This document shows positions 49,890-58,584 of a DNA stretch of 64,000 bases, one piece after another. The stretch is from UBA5239 sp031548025 (GTDB taxonomy: Bacteria > Verrucomicrobiota > Lentisphaeria > Victivallales > Victivallaceae). Location of the stretch: the NCBI GenBank assembly GCA_031548025.1, contig JAVBRM010000077.1:1-64000 (forward strand). Reading direction: 5' to 3'. The notes beneath the pieces were generated by a model. The model was not told the origin of the DNA. It made no database searches and saw only the letters and a list, made by a program, of their open reading frames with translations. Made by a program: the position numbers and the translations under genes. Position 1 is the first letter of the stretch. The number at the start of each line of letters is the position of its first letter.

Positions 49890-52800
49890 AGACAATTAAA
49901 AAAATCTGGATCAGTTCCGCGATTGTTTTTTTGATTGTTGCCCTGTTGTATCTGCTGATGATTTTTCTGGTAATGCCAGGGTACTACCAGCGGCAGATGC
50001 CGGAGGGGTGGCGGGTCAACCGTGCCGGTTTTTCCTATGCGGAAATCAGCGGCCAGCAACTCGGCGGCATCAAATTCCGCCGAATCATCCTCAAATTCGC
50101 ACCCGGCCGGAAATATCCGGACAAAATCACCCTGAGCGGATTTCAGGCCGAAGCCGCCATTACCGACGACAACCGACTGCTGGTTCAGGGCAAAAGTGCG
50201 CTGGAACTGACGGAATCCCTCCGGAGGCGTTTTGAATCGATGCCGGCGCCGGAACTGCGGTTTGCCAATGGCGAGGTGGATTTGACTTGGCGCGGACGGA
50301 AAATAGCAATACCGTCGTTTATCCTGGACATCAAACCCACTGACAACGATTATCAGAGTTTTACTGCGCACGTTACCGCCGGTAAATTCAAAATGCGGGC
50401 CTTGTACCAGCGTGACAAATCGCTCCTTGAAATCAGCCCCAAAGGTACCGTAGCGCTTTCCGTCCTGGCTCAAGCCCTGAGTTTTCCGGAAAATCTCCGG
50501 CTCACCGGCAGCGTCCAACTCGCGGGAATGGCTACCTTCAATACCGTGGAGCGTTCTTTGACGGGCTCCGACATCAGTGGAATTTTCCGCGAGGCTTCGC
50601 TCAGCTACAACGACCTTCAGGCCACCCATGTCAACCCGGCCCAGTTCAAGCTCAACGGCAATAAAATCGAAGGAACCGGGCTGGTCCTGACCAAACCGTT
50701 CAAGATGAGCATCGCCAATTATTCACTGACCCTGCCCGAGCCCGGTACCCGGTTGTTGAATTTCAGCGGCCAGGCCGGGGTAGACGGCAATCAGGATTAT
50801 GATTTCAAAATTCCCGGACTGCATCTGATTTATTGCCGGGGCCTGAAATCGAATTTCCAGGGACACTACAACCTCGAAAGCGGGCTCTGGGCCTTCTGGT
50901 CCGAATCGCAAAACGATACCGGCAACGCCGTTCTCCGTTATCAGGAAAATCTGTTGAATCTCAATTTTTCCAAAGTCGAATGGCGTGGCCAGGGTCGCGA
51001 GGGGCACTCTGCTGAGTTCAGTCTCAATCTCCAGGCCCCGGCTTCGACACTGTTTGCCGATACCGGCAACACGACAGTCAGCGATGCCGGGCTGAAACTC
51101 AATGTACACTTGAACAACGGTATGGTTTTAAAGGGTTTCAACGGCAATTTCAGCGCCGCCCGGGCGGAGGGAGCGAAGTTCAATTTCCAGAATTTCAAAG
51201 GAACCTTATCCGCGCAGAGCGACAAACCGAACGCTCCGCTTTCCGGCAAGCTGGAACTGGAAGCCGATAAAGGAACGCTTGGCGAAGCCCGGTTCGAACG
51301 CGGTTCCCTGGCCGGAACCATGACTTGGCACGGATTATTGGGCAACAAAGATTTCGAGTTCAAACTGAATGCCGCCAGTATTTCTTATCAGAAGATTGAA
51401 TGCCAAAATCCGGATTTTACGGCTTCATTGGCCCTGACGGCGGATTTTTCCGTAAACAGCGGTAAAATCTCCGGCAAAAGCATGGCCGTGAACGCAGCGG
51501 GTTTTACCATGGGTGATTTTACCGGAAGCGCCACTCTGGAAAATCAGCAGCTCACCGCCGAGGCCGCTTTTGATAAAAGTTATCTGGAGCACCCCGCACT
51601 CAAAACCCTGTCCCCGGCCGGGCAAATCAAACTGAGCGGAACTCTTAAACCGCGTCAACTTATCGGCACCATGACCACCGGCGAAGTCTGGCTCATGAGT
51701 GAAAACTACAACGGCAAACTCGACAAACTGACCCTTTCGGCTCAGCTCAATCCCGATTTTTTCACCGTGCGACTCGACAGTCCCGAGGCCCTCGGAGAAC
51801 TCGGCAAAAGCAAAATCCGTTCCGGCCAGATCGCCGGAACTGTAATTTGGCAACACGATCCGGTGTTCGACCGCTGGGAGCTGAACCGGGACAAAACCGG
51901 CGTGGTTGTCAAATCGGTAAAAATAACGGCGGCAGCGGCCAACACGGATATCGATACCCTGAAAATTACCGCGAAAAATATCTATGCCGCCGGCAATTTG
52001 ACCATGGGAAACCTCCAGTTGAAGGACTTCGAATTGACCCAGGAACTGCCGGGGGACGGTACGCTGGCGGCAAATCTGATTTCCGGGGGCAAGAGCCTTG
52101 GCGAGTTCAGTGCCGCCGCCAAACTGGTGGATGGGCACTGGCAGTTCAAAGGCGGCCAGCCACTGCCGCTCCTGAACCGGGCGGTAATAAATTACAGCGG
52201 CGAACTGAACGGCAAAAATTTCAACCCCGAACTGCTGATCAGCTACCGGATTCCGGGATATTCACTGCCGCAGCCGGTAAATCTGGGGATTCTGGATTCG
52301 GGCTGGCGCCATGCCGCAATCAGCGGCGACGGCAGTCTGCACGGCGATATCGCCATCAATTCGGAAGCCGTCCGCCATACCATCCGCGCGGAAATGAACA
52401 ATGTCTCATTGACCGCCGATGACTGGTCCATGAACGGCATCCGCGGCAAATTGGAGATCGAAGACCTGGCTTCGCTGATGACCCAGCCTCACCAGGCCCT
52501 GACCTTCGGCAATATGGTTATCGGTGGTTATGAACTGAACGACGGCATGATGGTTCTGCATGGGCGCGGCCTGGACAATATTCTGATCGAACACATGAGT
52601 TTCAACTGTTTCAATGGCCGCAACACGCTCAGCCGTCCGCTCGCCGTCAATTCCTCGCGGGAAACCATGCTGGAGTTCAAATGCGAGCGCCTCGACGGCG
52701 CGGCCCTGCTGAGCCATTACGGGCTGACCGGTACCCTCGGCCAATGCCGCCTGAATGGCAGCGTTACGATGAAGTATGAGAAAAATCTCCCGACCCTCGA

Positions 52801-53107
52801 CAATGCCGTATTGTCCGGATTCAACGGCACGCTGAGAATTCCCGGCCTGCTCAAATATATGCCCGGAGCCCCGTCCACCCTCCGCGAAAACGGTTACGTC
52901 CCCTTCATTTGCGCAGTACTGGAAAACTTCATTTACCGGCAATTGAAAGTGACCTTAGCGCCGGGGAATATCAAATTGCAGGGCGAAGGCCATCCGGCCT
53001 CCAATGTACCTTTCCGTCACGATTCGGCGGGAATGCGTTTCGTCAAGGTCGACCCGATCGACGGCATCGGCAGTGAACTCGAAATCGATACCGAAATCAA
53101 ATTATAA
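49886..53107 (+). CDS. AsmA/YdbH-like large envelope protein
   Basis: 1073 residues with one N-terminal membrane helix (IWISSAIVFLIVALLYLLMI) followed by a very long beta-rich region of repeated short strands (for example ISGQQLGGIKFRRIILKFAP, LRLTGSVQLAGMATFN, IKLSGTLKPRQLIGTMTTGE). The end (GNIKLQGEGHPASNVPF, then GIGSELEIDTEIKL) resembles the C-terminus of YdbH/AsmA-type proteins, which form hydrophobic channels moving phospholipids between membranes. The assignment is by architecture. It overlaps the PurN-like gene by four bases and converges with the next gene, overlapping by six. Confidence 0.7.
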   Translation: MKTIKKIWISSAIVFLIVALLYLLMIFLVMPGYYQRQMPEGWRVNRAGFSYAEISGQQLGGIKFRRIILKFAPGRKYPDKITLSGFQAEAAITDDNRLLVQGKSALELTESLRRRFESMPAPELRFANGEVDLTWRGRKIAIPSFILDIKPTDNDYQSFTAHVTAGKFKMRALYQRDKSLLEISPKGTVALSVLAQALSFPENLRLTGSVQLAGMATFNTVERSLTGSDISGIFREASLSYNDLQATHVNPAQFKLNGNKIEGTGLVLTKPFKMSIANYSLTLPEPGTRLLNFSGQAGVDGNQDYDFKIPGLHLIYCRGLKSNFQGHYNLESGLWAFWSESQNDTGNAVLRYQENLLNLNFSKVEWRGQGREGHSAEFSLNLQAPASTLFADTGNTTVSDAGLKLNVHLNNGMVLKGFNGNFSAARAEGAKFNFQNFKGTLSAQSDKPNAPLSGKLELEADKGTLGEARFERGSLAGTMTWHGLLGNKDFEFKLNAASISYQKIECQNPDFTASLALTADFSVNSGKISGKSMAVNAAGFTMGDFTGSATLENQQLTAEAAFDKSYLEHPALKTLSPAGQIKLSGTLKPRQLIGTMTTGEVWLMSENYNGKLDKLTLSAQLNPDFFTVRLDSPEALGELGKSKIRSGQIAGTVIWQHDPVFDRWELNRDKTGVVVKSVKITAAAANTDIDTLKITAKNIYAAGNLTMGNLQLKDFELTQELPGDGTLAANLISGGKSLGEFSAAAKLVDGHWQFKGGQPLPLLNRAVINYSGELNGKNFNPELLISYRIPGYSLPQPVNLGILDSGWRHAAISGDGSLHGDIAINSEAVRHTIRAEMNNVSLTADDWSMNGIRGKLEIEDLASLMTQPHQALTFGNMVIGGYELNDGMMVLHGRGLDNILIEHMSFNCFNGRNTLSRPLAVNSSRETMLEFKCERLDGAALLSHYGLTGTLGQCRLNGSVTMKYEKNLPTLDNAVLSGFNGTLRIPGLLKYMPGAPSTLRENGYVPFICAVLENFIYRQLKVTLAPGNIKLQGEGHPASNVPFRHDSAGMRFVKVDPIDGIGSELEIDTEIKL

Positions 53108-53986
53108 GTCCTGCTGTTTCGAGATTTTTATCTTTAATACCCTGTCCGGGTTTTTATTATCATATTTCATCGAAGTGCTGTATCCTCCGGAAACACTGAC
53201 TATTTCGATAATCACACCCCGGCAAGCATCCGCCAATTTCCGGTATATGGACATCTGATTTAACGCCGCCAGAGTTTTTTCCTGATCAAAATCATTTTTT
53301 CGGGCCTGATTTGAGACTAAAAACGTCAATAAAATTCCCCGGTAGGATTTACTCATTTCCGGAATGACTTCAGGGTGATTTTCCAGGCATTCGAACAACA
53401 GTTTTTCGTAATTAAATACGTCGCGAACTCCCGTTCCCATCCGGTTATAAATTATCGTGGTAACCGTTTTAACCGGGTATTGTTTGAAGGCCGCCCAATA
53501 GCATTTGAGGGCAAATTCCTCGTCACGTTGCTCGACAACCATGGCTCCCAGGAGATTGATCTGGAAACTGTCGTCCCCGGCGGCCATTTTCTCTTTGACC
53601 AACTCGACCGCTTCCGCACCTTTCTGCTGATATGACAAAGTCAAAACCTGGTGCGCAAAAGAAGGGTATTTCTCGCAATGGCCGGCGTAAGTCTTGGCAA
53701 TGAAGCTGATCGACGTCCAATTCGAGTCGGGATCGATCACCCTGACATCCATTAATTTGTCGATGACCTGCTCATAGAGCGGGAAATAGCGCTGTTCGGT
53801 GTGGAGACGTGTTTCCGGCTTCAACCACATGTTATAAATGTAATCGCTCAAGCCGCCCGGCCCCCCAACTCCATCCCGAAATTGCATGTAATTGAGTGCA
53901 ATAGTTTCCTTGCTGATGGCTTCGTCACTTAGCGGAGCCCCCCAGGCCCCGGCTGTGATCGCCAGAAATGCCCAGATGTATTTCAT
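53102..53986 (-). CDS. Secreted alpha-helical protein of unknown function
   Basis: 294 residues; signal peptide MKYIWAFLAITAGAWGAPLS. The mature part is mostly helical with TPR-like phrasing (SFAHQVLTLSYQQKGAEAVE, EEFALKCYWAAFKQYPVKTV). No family recognised. Its start codon overlaps the holA stop by one base (TGATG), so the two are translationally coupled, but a functional link to DNA polymerase is not obvious. Confidence 0.7.
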   Translation of the reverse strand: MKYIWAFLAITAGAWGAPLSDEAISKETIALNYMQFRDGVGGPGGLSDYIYNMWLKPETRLHTEQRYFPLYEQVIDKLMDVRVIDPDSNWTSISFIAKTYAGHCEKYPSFAHQVLTLSYQQKGAEAVELVKEKMAAGDDSFQINLLGAMVVEQRDEEFALKCYWAAFKQYPVKTVTTIIYNRMGTGVRDVFNYEKLLFECLENHPEVIPEMSKSYRGILLTFLVSNQARKNDFDQEKTLAALNQMSIYRKLADACRGVIIEIVSVSGGYSTSMKYDNKNPDRVLKIKISKQQDL

Positions 53987-55131
53987 CAGTATCGGCGCCT
54001 CTGATTTTTGTCCGGCTGTTTGGATATTTTCAGGACCAGTTGTTCCAGGACCATGCGCGATTCACCGCCGCCGGATACCAGTTGCCGGTTGGCGCGCAGG
54101 ATCTGGTCCAGGATATCGGCCAACTCGGCCGAGGAAAATGAAAATGATTTTTCGCACAGCTTAAAAGCCCGGAACGGATGCAGTCCAGCCAGGTAGTTGC
54201 CCGGATAGTCCTCTTTGCGGATACTGTCGAAAAAATTCTTGCCCACGTAGCCGGTAATCCCCAGTTCCGCCGCCGCGCAACGTACTTTGATCAGCTCCTG
54301 AAAACTGCGCACCGCGCTGGACAGCAGCGACAATTCCATGCCGCCGCCCCCTTCCCGCGAGGCTTTCATCTGCTCAATCAGGGTGTCGATCAGTTCCAAA
54401 GCCCACGCCGTGTTGCGGTCCAGCAACGCATTGCCGAATTCGTAACCCAGCGCTTCCGGGGTCCGGCTGCAGACCAGCCGGCAGTCGTTCATGGTAATCG
54501 TTTCGCGGTCGCCGATGAAACAGGCGACTTTTTCCACCTCGTTCATCAACCGTCCGGTATCGGTTCCCACCGCCGCCATCAGGTACTCAATGGCCCGGTA
54601 ATCGATTTTCTTGCCGATGTTTTCCGCGGTACTTTTGATTTTGTCGGCCTGGCTTTCGGCAAAGCCTTTTTTGTCCTTATCCTCGAGACGGGCTTTTTTG
54701 AAAAACTCGATTTCGGCCCCGGGAATAGCTTTGCAACTTTTAAAAAAGGTCTTGCGCTGGTCAATATCGAGGCCGTCGATGATCAAGGTGATATCCTGCG
54801 GCGGCCCCGATTTCAGAAATTCCAGCAATTCGGCGGTAACGAGGGCCAGCGGAGTTTTGGCCCCCGCTTCCTGGAGTTTGTCGAAGTAAATGAAATGCTT
54901 CAGCCAGATTTTCTTGTCGGAGGTCAGAAACGGCGGCGTCCGCAAGGCGTTAAGCAGATCGCCGATAATGACTTCCGGCTTGCGATCCTTGCTGTCGTCG
55001 GTATCTCCGGCAATAATCTCGAGTTCCTGGCACTGTTCGGGCTCGCCGCCGCATAACTGCTGCACGACGGCCCGGGCGGCGTTTTTCACCGCCACATCAT
55101 CATCACCGCTGAAAAGATAGAACTTACCCAT
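53986..55131 (-). CDS. holA: DNA polymerase III subunit delta
   Basis: Start at ATG 55131 (MGKFYLFSGDDDVAVKNAAR); a TTG four codons earlier is less likely. 381 residues. The N-terminal GDDD..KNAARAVVQQL, PFLTSDKKIWLKHFIYFDKL and the central LMAAVGTDTGRLMNEVEKVA, CFIGDRETITMNDCRLVCSR, then LLSSAVRSFQELIKVRCAAA, follow the HolA order (AAA+-like domains I-III). It opens the beta clamp in the clamp loader. It starts eight bases after the M42 peptidase stop, in one transcription unit. Confidence 0.9.
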   Translation of the reverse strand: MGKFYLFSGDDDVAVKNAARAVVQQLCGGEPEQCQELEIIAGDTDDSKDRKPEVIIGDLLNALRTPPFLTSDKKIWLKHFIYFDKLQEAGAKTPLALVTAELLEFLKSGPPQDITLIIDGLDIDQRKTFFKSCKAIPGAEIEFFKKARLEDKDKKGFAESQADKIKSTAENIGKKIDYRAIEYLMAAVGTDTGRLMNEVEKVACFIGDRETITMNDCRLVCSRTPEALGYEFGNALLDRNTAWALELIDTLIEQMKASREGGGGMELSLLSSAVRSFQELIKVRCAAAELGITGYVGKNFFDSIRKEDYPGNYLAGLHPFRAFKLCEKSFSFSSAELADILDQILRANRQLVSGGGESRMVLEQLVLKISKQPDKNQRRRY

Positions 55132-55139
55132 AATAATGA

Positions 55140-56213
55140 TCAATCCACGCCGGGAATGAAGCTTTCCTTGCCGGTAAACGACGCGATGGTTTCGGTCAGG
55201 ATCGCAATCGCGCCCTCAACGTCCCGCAGATCGCAGATTTCAACCGGAGAATGCATATAACGGTTCGGAATACTGATCAAAGCCGTAGCCACGCCGCCGC
55301 GCGACAACTGGATCTGAGCGGTATCGGTACCGCCGCTGGCACGGTGGGCCACGGTTTCCTGATATTGGATTTTCTTCTTGTCGGCGATCTTGCGCATATG
55401 GCGGCCCAGGACGATGTTGTTGTCGGCGCTGTTGGTCAATTCCGGCCCGGCGCCGAGCTTGATTTCTCCCAGCAACTTTTTCTGGACGTCCGGAATATCG
55501 GTGGTGAAACCGACATCCACGGCGAAACCAACCTGCGGAGCCACCGCAAAACTGCTGGTGATCGCGCCACGCAAGCCCAGTTCTTCCTGAACCGTTCCGA
55601 CGCAATAAACGCCGACTTTCAGCTTGCGCTTGGAGAGCTCACGCAGAGTCTCCGCCACCACAAACGCCCCGATTTTGTCGTCCATGCCCTTCGACATGAC
55701 CCGGTAATCGCCGAAGCGCTTGAAATTGCTCGGAAATGCAACCGGATCGCCGACCTTGACCAACTTCTTGGCTTCGTCGCGGTTTTCCGCGCCGATGTCG
55801 ATCCACAAGTCCGAAAGCTCCGGCGGAGTTTCGCGCTCTTTGGGCGAACAGAGGTGAATCGGCTTCTTGCCGATGACGCCGGGGATCCGGCCTTTTTCGG
55901 TCAGGACTTCGACTTCCAGACCGGGAATGGTCAACTTGTCGATGCCGCCATTGGCACGGAAATAGAGCAGTCCTTCCTCGGAAATATATACGACCTGAAA
56001 TCCGATTTCATCATAATGCCCGGCCAACATGACCCGGAATTCGGCCTTCGGATTCAAAATACCGGTGGTATTGCCCATCACGTCGGTCGATACTTTGTCG
56101 GCAAAAGTCGACAGGTATTCGCGGTAAGCCGCCGCGGTTTCGATTTCATAGCCGGAGGGCCCGGAGCAACGCAATAATTTTTCCAGAAATTTCAAGCTGG
56201 ATGCACTTAACAT
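55140..56213 (-). CDS. M42-family metallopeptidase (glutamyl aminopeptidase-like)
   Basis: Start at 56213 (MLSASSLKFLEKLLRCSGPS), seven bases after GAGG; 357 residues. Metal and catalytic residues are visible: MLAGHYDEIGF (His, Asp), MSKGMDDKIGAF (bridging Asp), VGTVQEELGLRG (Glu-Glu), AVDVGFTTD (Asp) and NRYMHSPVEICD (His), all in family order. M42 enzymes are cobalt- or zinc-dependent aminopeptidases that form large tetrahedral assemblies in the cytoplasm; some were misnamed endoglucanases. Upstream of holA on the same strand. Confidence 0.93.
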   Translation of the reverse strand: MLSASSLKFLEKLLRCSGPSGYEIETAAAYREYLSTFADKVSTDVMGNTTGILNPKAEFRVMLAGHYDEIGFQVVYISEEGLLYFRANGGIDKLTIPGLEVEVLTEKGRIPGVIGKKPIHLCSPKERETPPELSDLWIDIGAENRDEAKKLVKVGDPVAFPSNFKRFGDYRVMSKGMDDKIGAFVVAETLRELSKRKLKVGVYCVGTVQEELGLRGAITSSFAVAPQVGFAVDVGFTTDIPDVQKKLLGEIKLGAGPELTNSADNNIVLGRHMRKIADKKKIQYQETVAHRASGGTDTAQIQLSRGGVATALISIPNRYMHSPVEICDLRDVEGAIAILTETIASFTGKESFIPGVD

Positions 56214-56298
56214 AAAACACCTCATATTTTTAATGATAACAATTTATATAACCTGCCATTTTTTTCCAAAAAAGCAAATTCAATAGCGGAAAAATTCC

Positions 56299-58497
56299 TC
56301 AGAGCAGACGCTTCAGGGCATCGCCGATCATCTTTTCCAACTCGGGATCATGCCGGAAACGTTCCAACAGCGCGCTGGCTTCCGCCGCCGCCTGGGTCCG
56401 ATTGTAATAAGAAGTGATCAGGACGCTTTCAATCGAATACTCCAGCATTGCCTTGCGTAATTCCTTGATTACCGGAGCCGCCTTGTCCAGTGCCGGATGG
56501 GCGAGATTGCCGCCATAAACCGCCAAATACGCTTCCAACTGCGCATTGTTCATTTTAATGGAAATATTGGCTTGGTTAATCATCGAATGAAGCGCTTTGA
56601 CATCAAACTCATACCACGGCCGTGAACGCACCGTGCCGCCGGACTGGTAAAAAACAGCTCCCGCCTCCACCATTACCACCTGCCCCTCGTTCGGCACCCT
56701 GGTCCCGGCCAATTTGGAGGATTTAGCGTAAAACAGATTATCAAACTCTTCCAGGACCGCCAACAGGTCCTGCAGGGACTGGAACCACGGCTGATAGACC
56801 TTCGGGCGAATTTCCGCCTGATAACGCAAATAACCTTTGCAGCGGGCATAATCGCGGCTGCGGATCAATCCATATACCGAAGTCAATATCTGGTTTTTCC
56901 AGGCGGAGACTTGCGACGAGCTGACATTCTGGGCGGCTTTACGGGCATTGGCCAGGTCGGTCTGAAGTTTCTTGATCTCCGCCTGAGAAGAGGTATCGGT
57001 ATCCTTGTGGGATTTCTGCAACACGGCATTGGCCTGCCTCAGTGAAGAAAGTTCTTCGTTGAGAGTCGAGTATCCCTGCTGCTCACTGCTCAGCCGGGCA
57101 TTCAGCTCCTGCACATATTCGTCGCGCTCCACAAGCTGATTGCTGGTCGAATGGTTCCTGAGCTCGGACAGATAGTACTGCATTTTCCAGTACAGCGCCT
57201 CCATGTTTTCAGGGCGGCGGCGCGGAAAATTTTCCAGAATATTGTTGGCTTCGATTTCCAGCAACGGCTTGGCAATGTCGCCGCTGCTGAACTTGCGTTC
57301 AAAACCCTCCACCCTCTCCAGCAGCGGAGTAACCGATACCGCCTTGGAGCGGTCGCTCAGGGTCAGATAATACTGATAGCCGTAACTGGCAACCATCAGG
57401 ATAAACAGAATAATCGAAATGACGATAAAAACCTTGAAACTGTCACGCGGAGGCGGCTGGAACGTCTCCGAACCGATTTCCGGTACTTTATTGGCGGCCT
57501 GCCGCTGCATATCATAGTTCAGGCGATTGATCGAAATCGTATGGACGTCGGGAATCATGGCGCTGTCCGGAGCGGTAGCCTGACGGATACTCCAGATTTC
57601 GTCCAGCAATTCATTCATGTCCTCGAAACGGTCCTCCGGCTGCTTTTCCATCATCTGCCGGACCAGGTTGGAGACTTTGATCGGAATATCTTTGTTCACA
57701 CGTCGCAGCGGAACAGCTTCTTCGGTAAAATGTTGGGCGGCGACGTCCTCAAAATTTTCGGCTCTGAACGGCAATTCGCCGGCCAGCATTTCATAAAGAG
57801 TTATCCCCAAACTGTAGATATCGCTGCGGGTATCGATCGAGTCGCCGGACAACTGTTCCGGGCTCATGTACGATGGACTGCCGCAAATCGTTCCGTCATC
57901 GTCGAACTCCGACTGGATGATCGCCAATCCCATATCCGTCAGCTTGACAATCCCGTCCGGAGTAATCATGATGTTCTCCGGCTTGACGTCGCGGTGGATC
58001 ATGCGGGCGTTTTCCCAGGCATACCACAACGCCTCGGCGACCTGCTGGATAATATGAAGGGCTTCGTCGACCTCGAGCGTCCCTTCGCGCTGTAGGCGCG
58101 ATTTGAGGGTCTCGCCGTCAACCAGGTTCATCGCCAGATAATACAACCCGTCCTCTTCGCCAATGGCCAGGGCCTGGATCAGGTTGACATGGTTCAAACG
58201 CGCCGCTGCGCGGGCTTCATGCATGAAATCCTCGTATTTACGGGAATCTCCGCCCTCGCTCGGCAAAATTTTCAGCGCCACCGTCCGGCCCAGCGACAAC
58301 TGGGTGGCCTTGAAAACCATCCCGGCAGCGCCGCCGCCGATCTTTTCCCGGATGACGAAATCGCCGATAACCCGGTTCTCGGAAAACCGCGACCGCGGCA
58401 CAAAACATTTCCGGTGACAGCTCGGGCAAACCAGCTTGGACCCGAAATCAAGGTCAGTGTCGATCAGCGACAGGCAGAATGAACATTGAAACCGCAT
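56299..58497 (-). CDS. Membrane Ser/Thr protein kinase with N-terminal zinc ribbon
   Basis: 732 residues. Cys pairs CSFC and CPSC (residues 5-27) make a zinc-ribbon-like module; the kinase domain runs about 46-305 with KIGGGAAGMVFKA (glycine loop), Lys76 in VALKIL, HRDVKPEN (Asp170, Asn175), DMG at 188 in place of DFG, and SPEQL. A single membrane helix (about 354-377) precedes a coiled-coil region (about 430-540) and a C-terminal helical domain. It probably senses an envelope signal and phosphorylates cytoplasmic proteins. The Met in DMG is a tolerated variant. An inverted repeat of 14 bases includes its start codon (58489-58546). Confidence 0.92.
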   Translation of the reverse strand: MRFQCSFCLSLIDTDLDFGSKLVCPSCHRKCFVPRSRFSENRVIGDFVIREKIGGGAAGMVFKATQLSLGRTVALKILPSEGGDSRKYEDFMHEARAAARLNHVNLIQALAIGEEDGLYYLAMNLVDGETLKSRLQREGTLEVDEALHIIQQVAEALWYAWENARMIHRDVKPENIMITPDGIVKLTDMGLAIIQSEFDDDGTICGSPSYMSPEQLSGDSIDTRSDIYSLGITLYEMLAGELPFRAENFEDVAAQHFTEEAVPLRRVNKDIPIKVSNLVRQMMEKQPEDRFEDMNELLDEIWSIRQATAPDSAMIPDVHTISINRLNYDMQRQAANKVPEIGSETFQPPPRDSFKVFIVISIILFILMVASYGYQYYLTLSDRSKAVSVTPLLERVEGFERKFSSGDIAKPLLEIEANNILENFPRRRPENMEALYWKMQYYLSELRNHSTSNQLVERDEYVQELNARLSSEQQGYSTLNEELSSLRQANAVLQKSHKDTDTSSQAEIKKLQTDLANARKAAQNVSSSQVSAWKNQILTSVYGLIRSRDYARCKGYLRYQAEIRPKVYQPWFQSLQDLLAVLEEFDNLFYAKSSKLAGTRVPNEGQVVMVEAGAVFYQSGGTVRSRPWYEFDVKALHSMINQANISIKMNNAQLEAYLAVYGGNLAHPALDKAAPVIKELRKAMLEYSIESVLITSYYNRTQAAAEASALLERFRHDPELEKMIGDALKRLL

Positions 58498-58546
58498 TTT
58501 GACTCCATATCTACATCAGCGATAATATAGGATCAAAATGCGGTTT
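58489..58546. repeat. Inverted repeat spanning the kinase start codon
   Basis: AAACCGCATTTTGA (58489-58502) and TCAAAATGCGGTTT (58533-58546) are perfect inverted copies 30 bases apart. The kinase ATG (58497-58495) is in the left copy. A minus-strand TATATT lies between them. Confidence 0.75.
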
Positions 58547-58584
58547 TTCACGCACGATATTCGTAATTTTTACAAAATAAGCGA

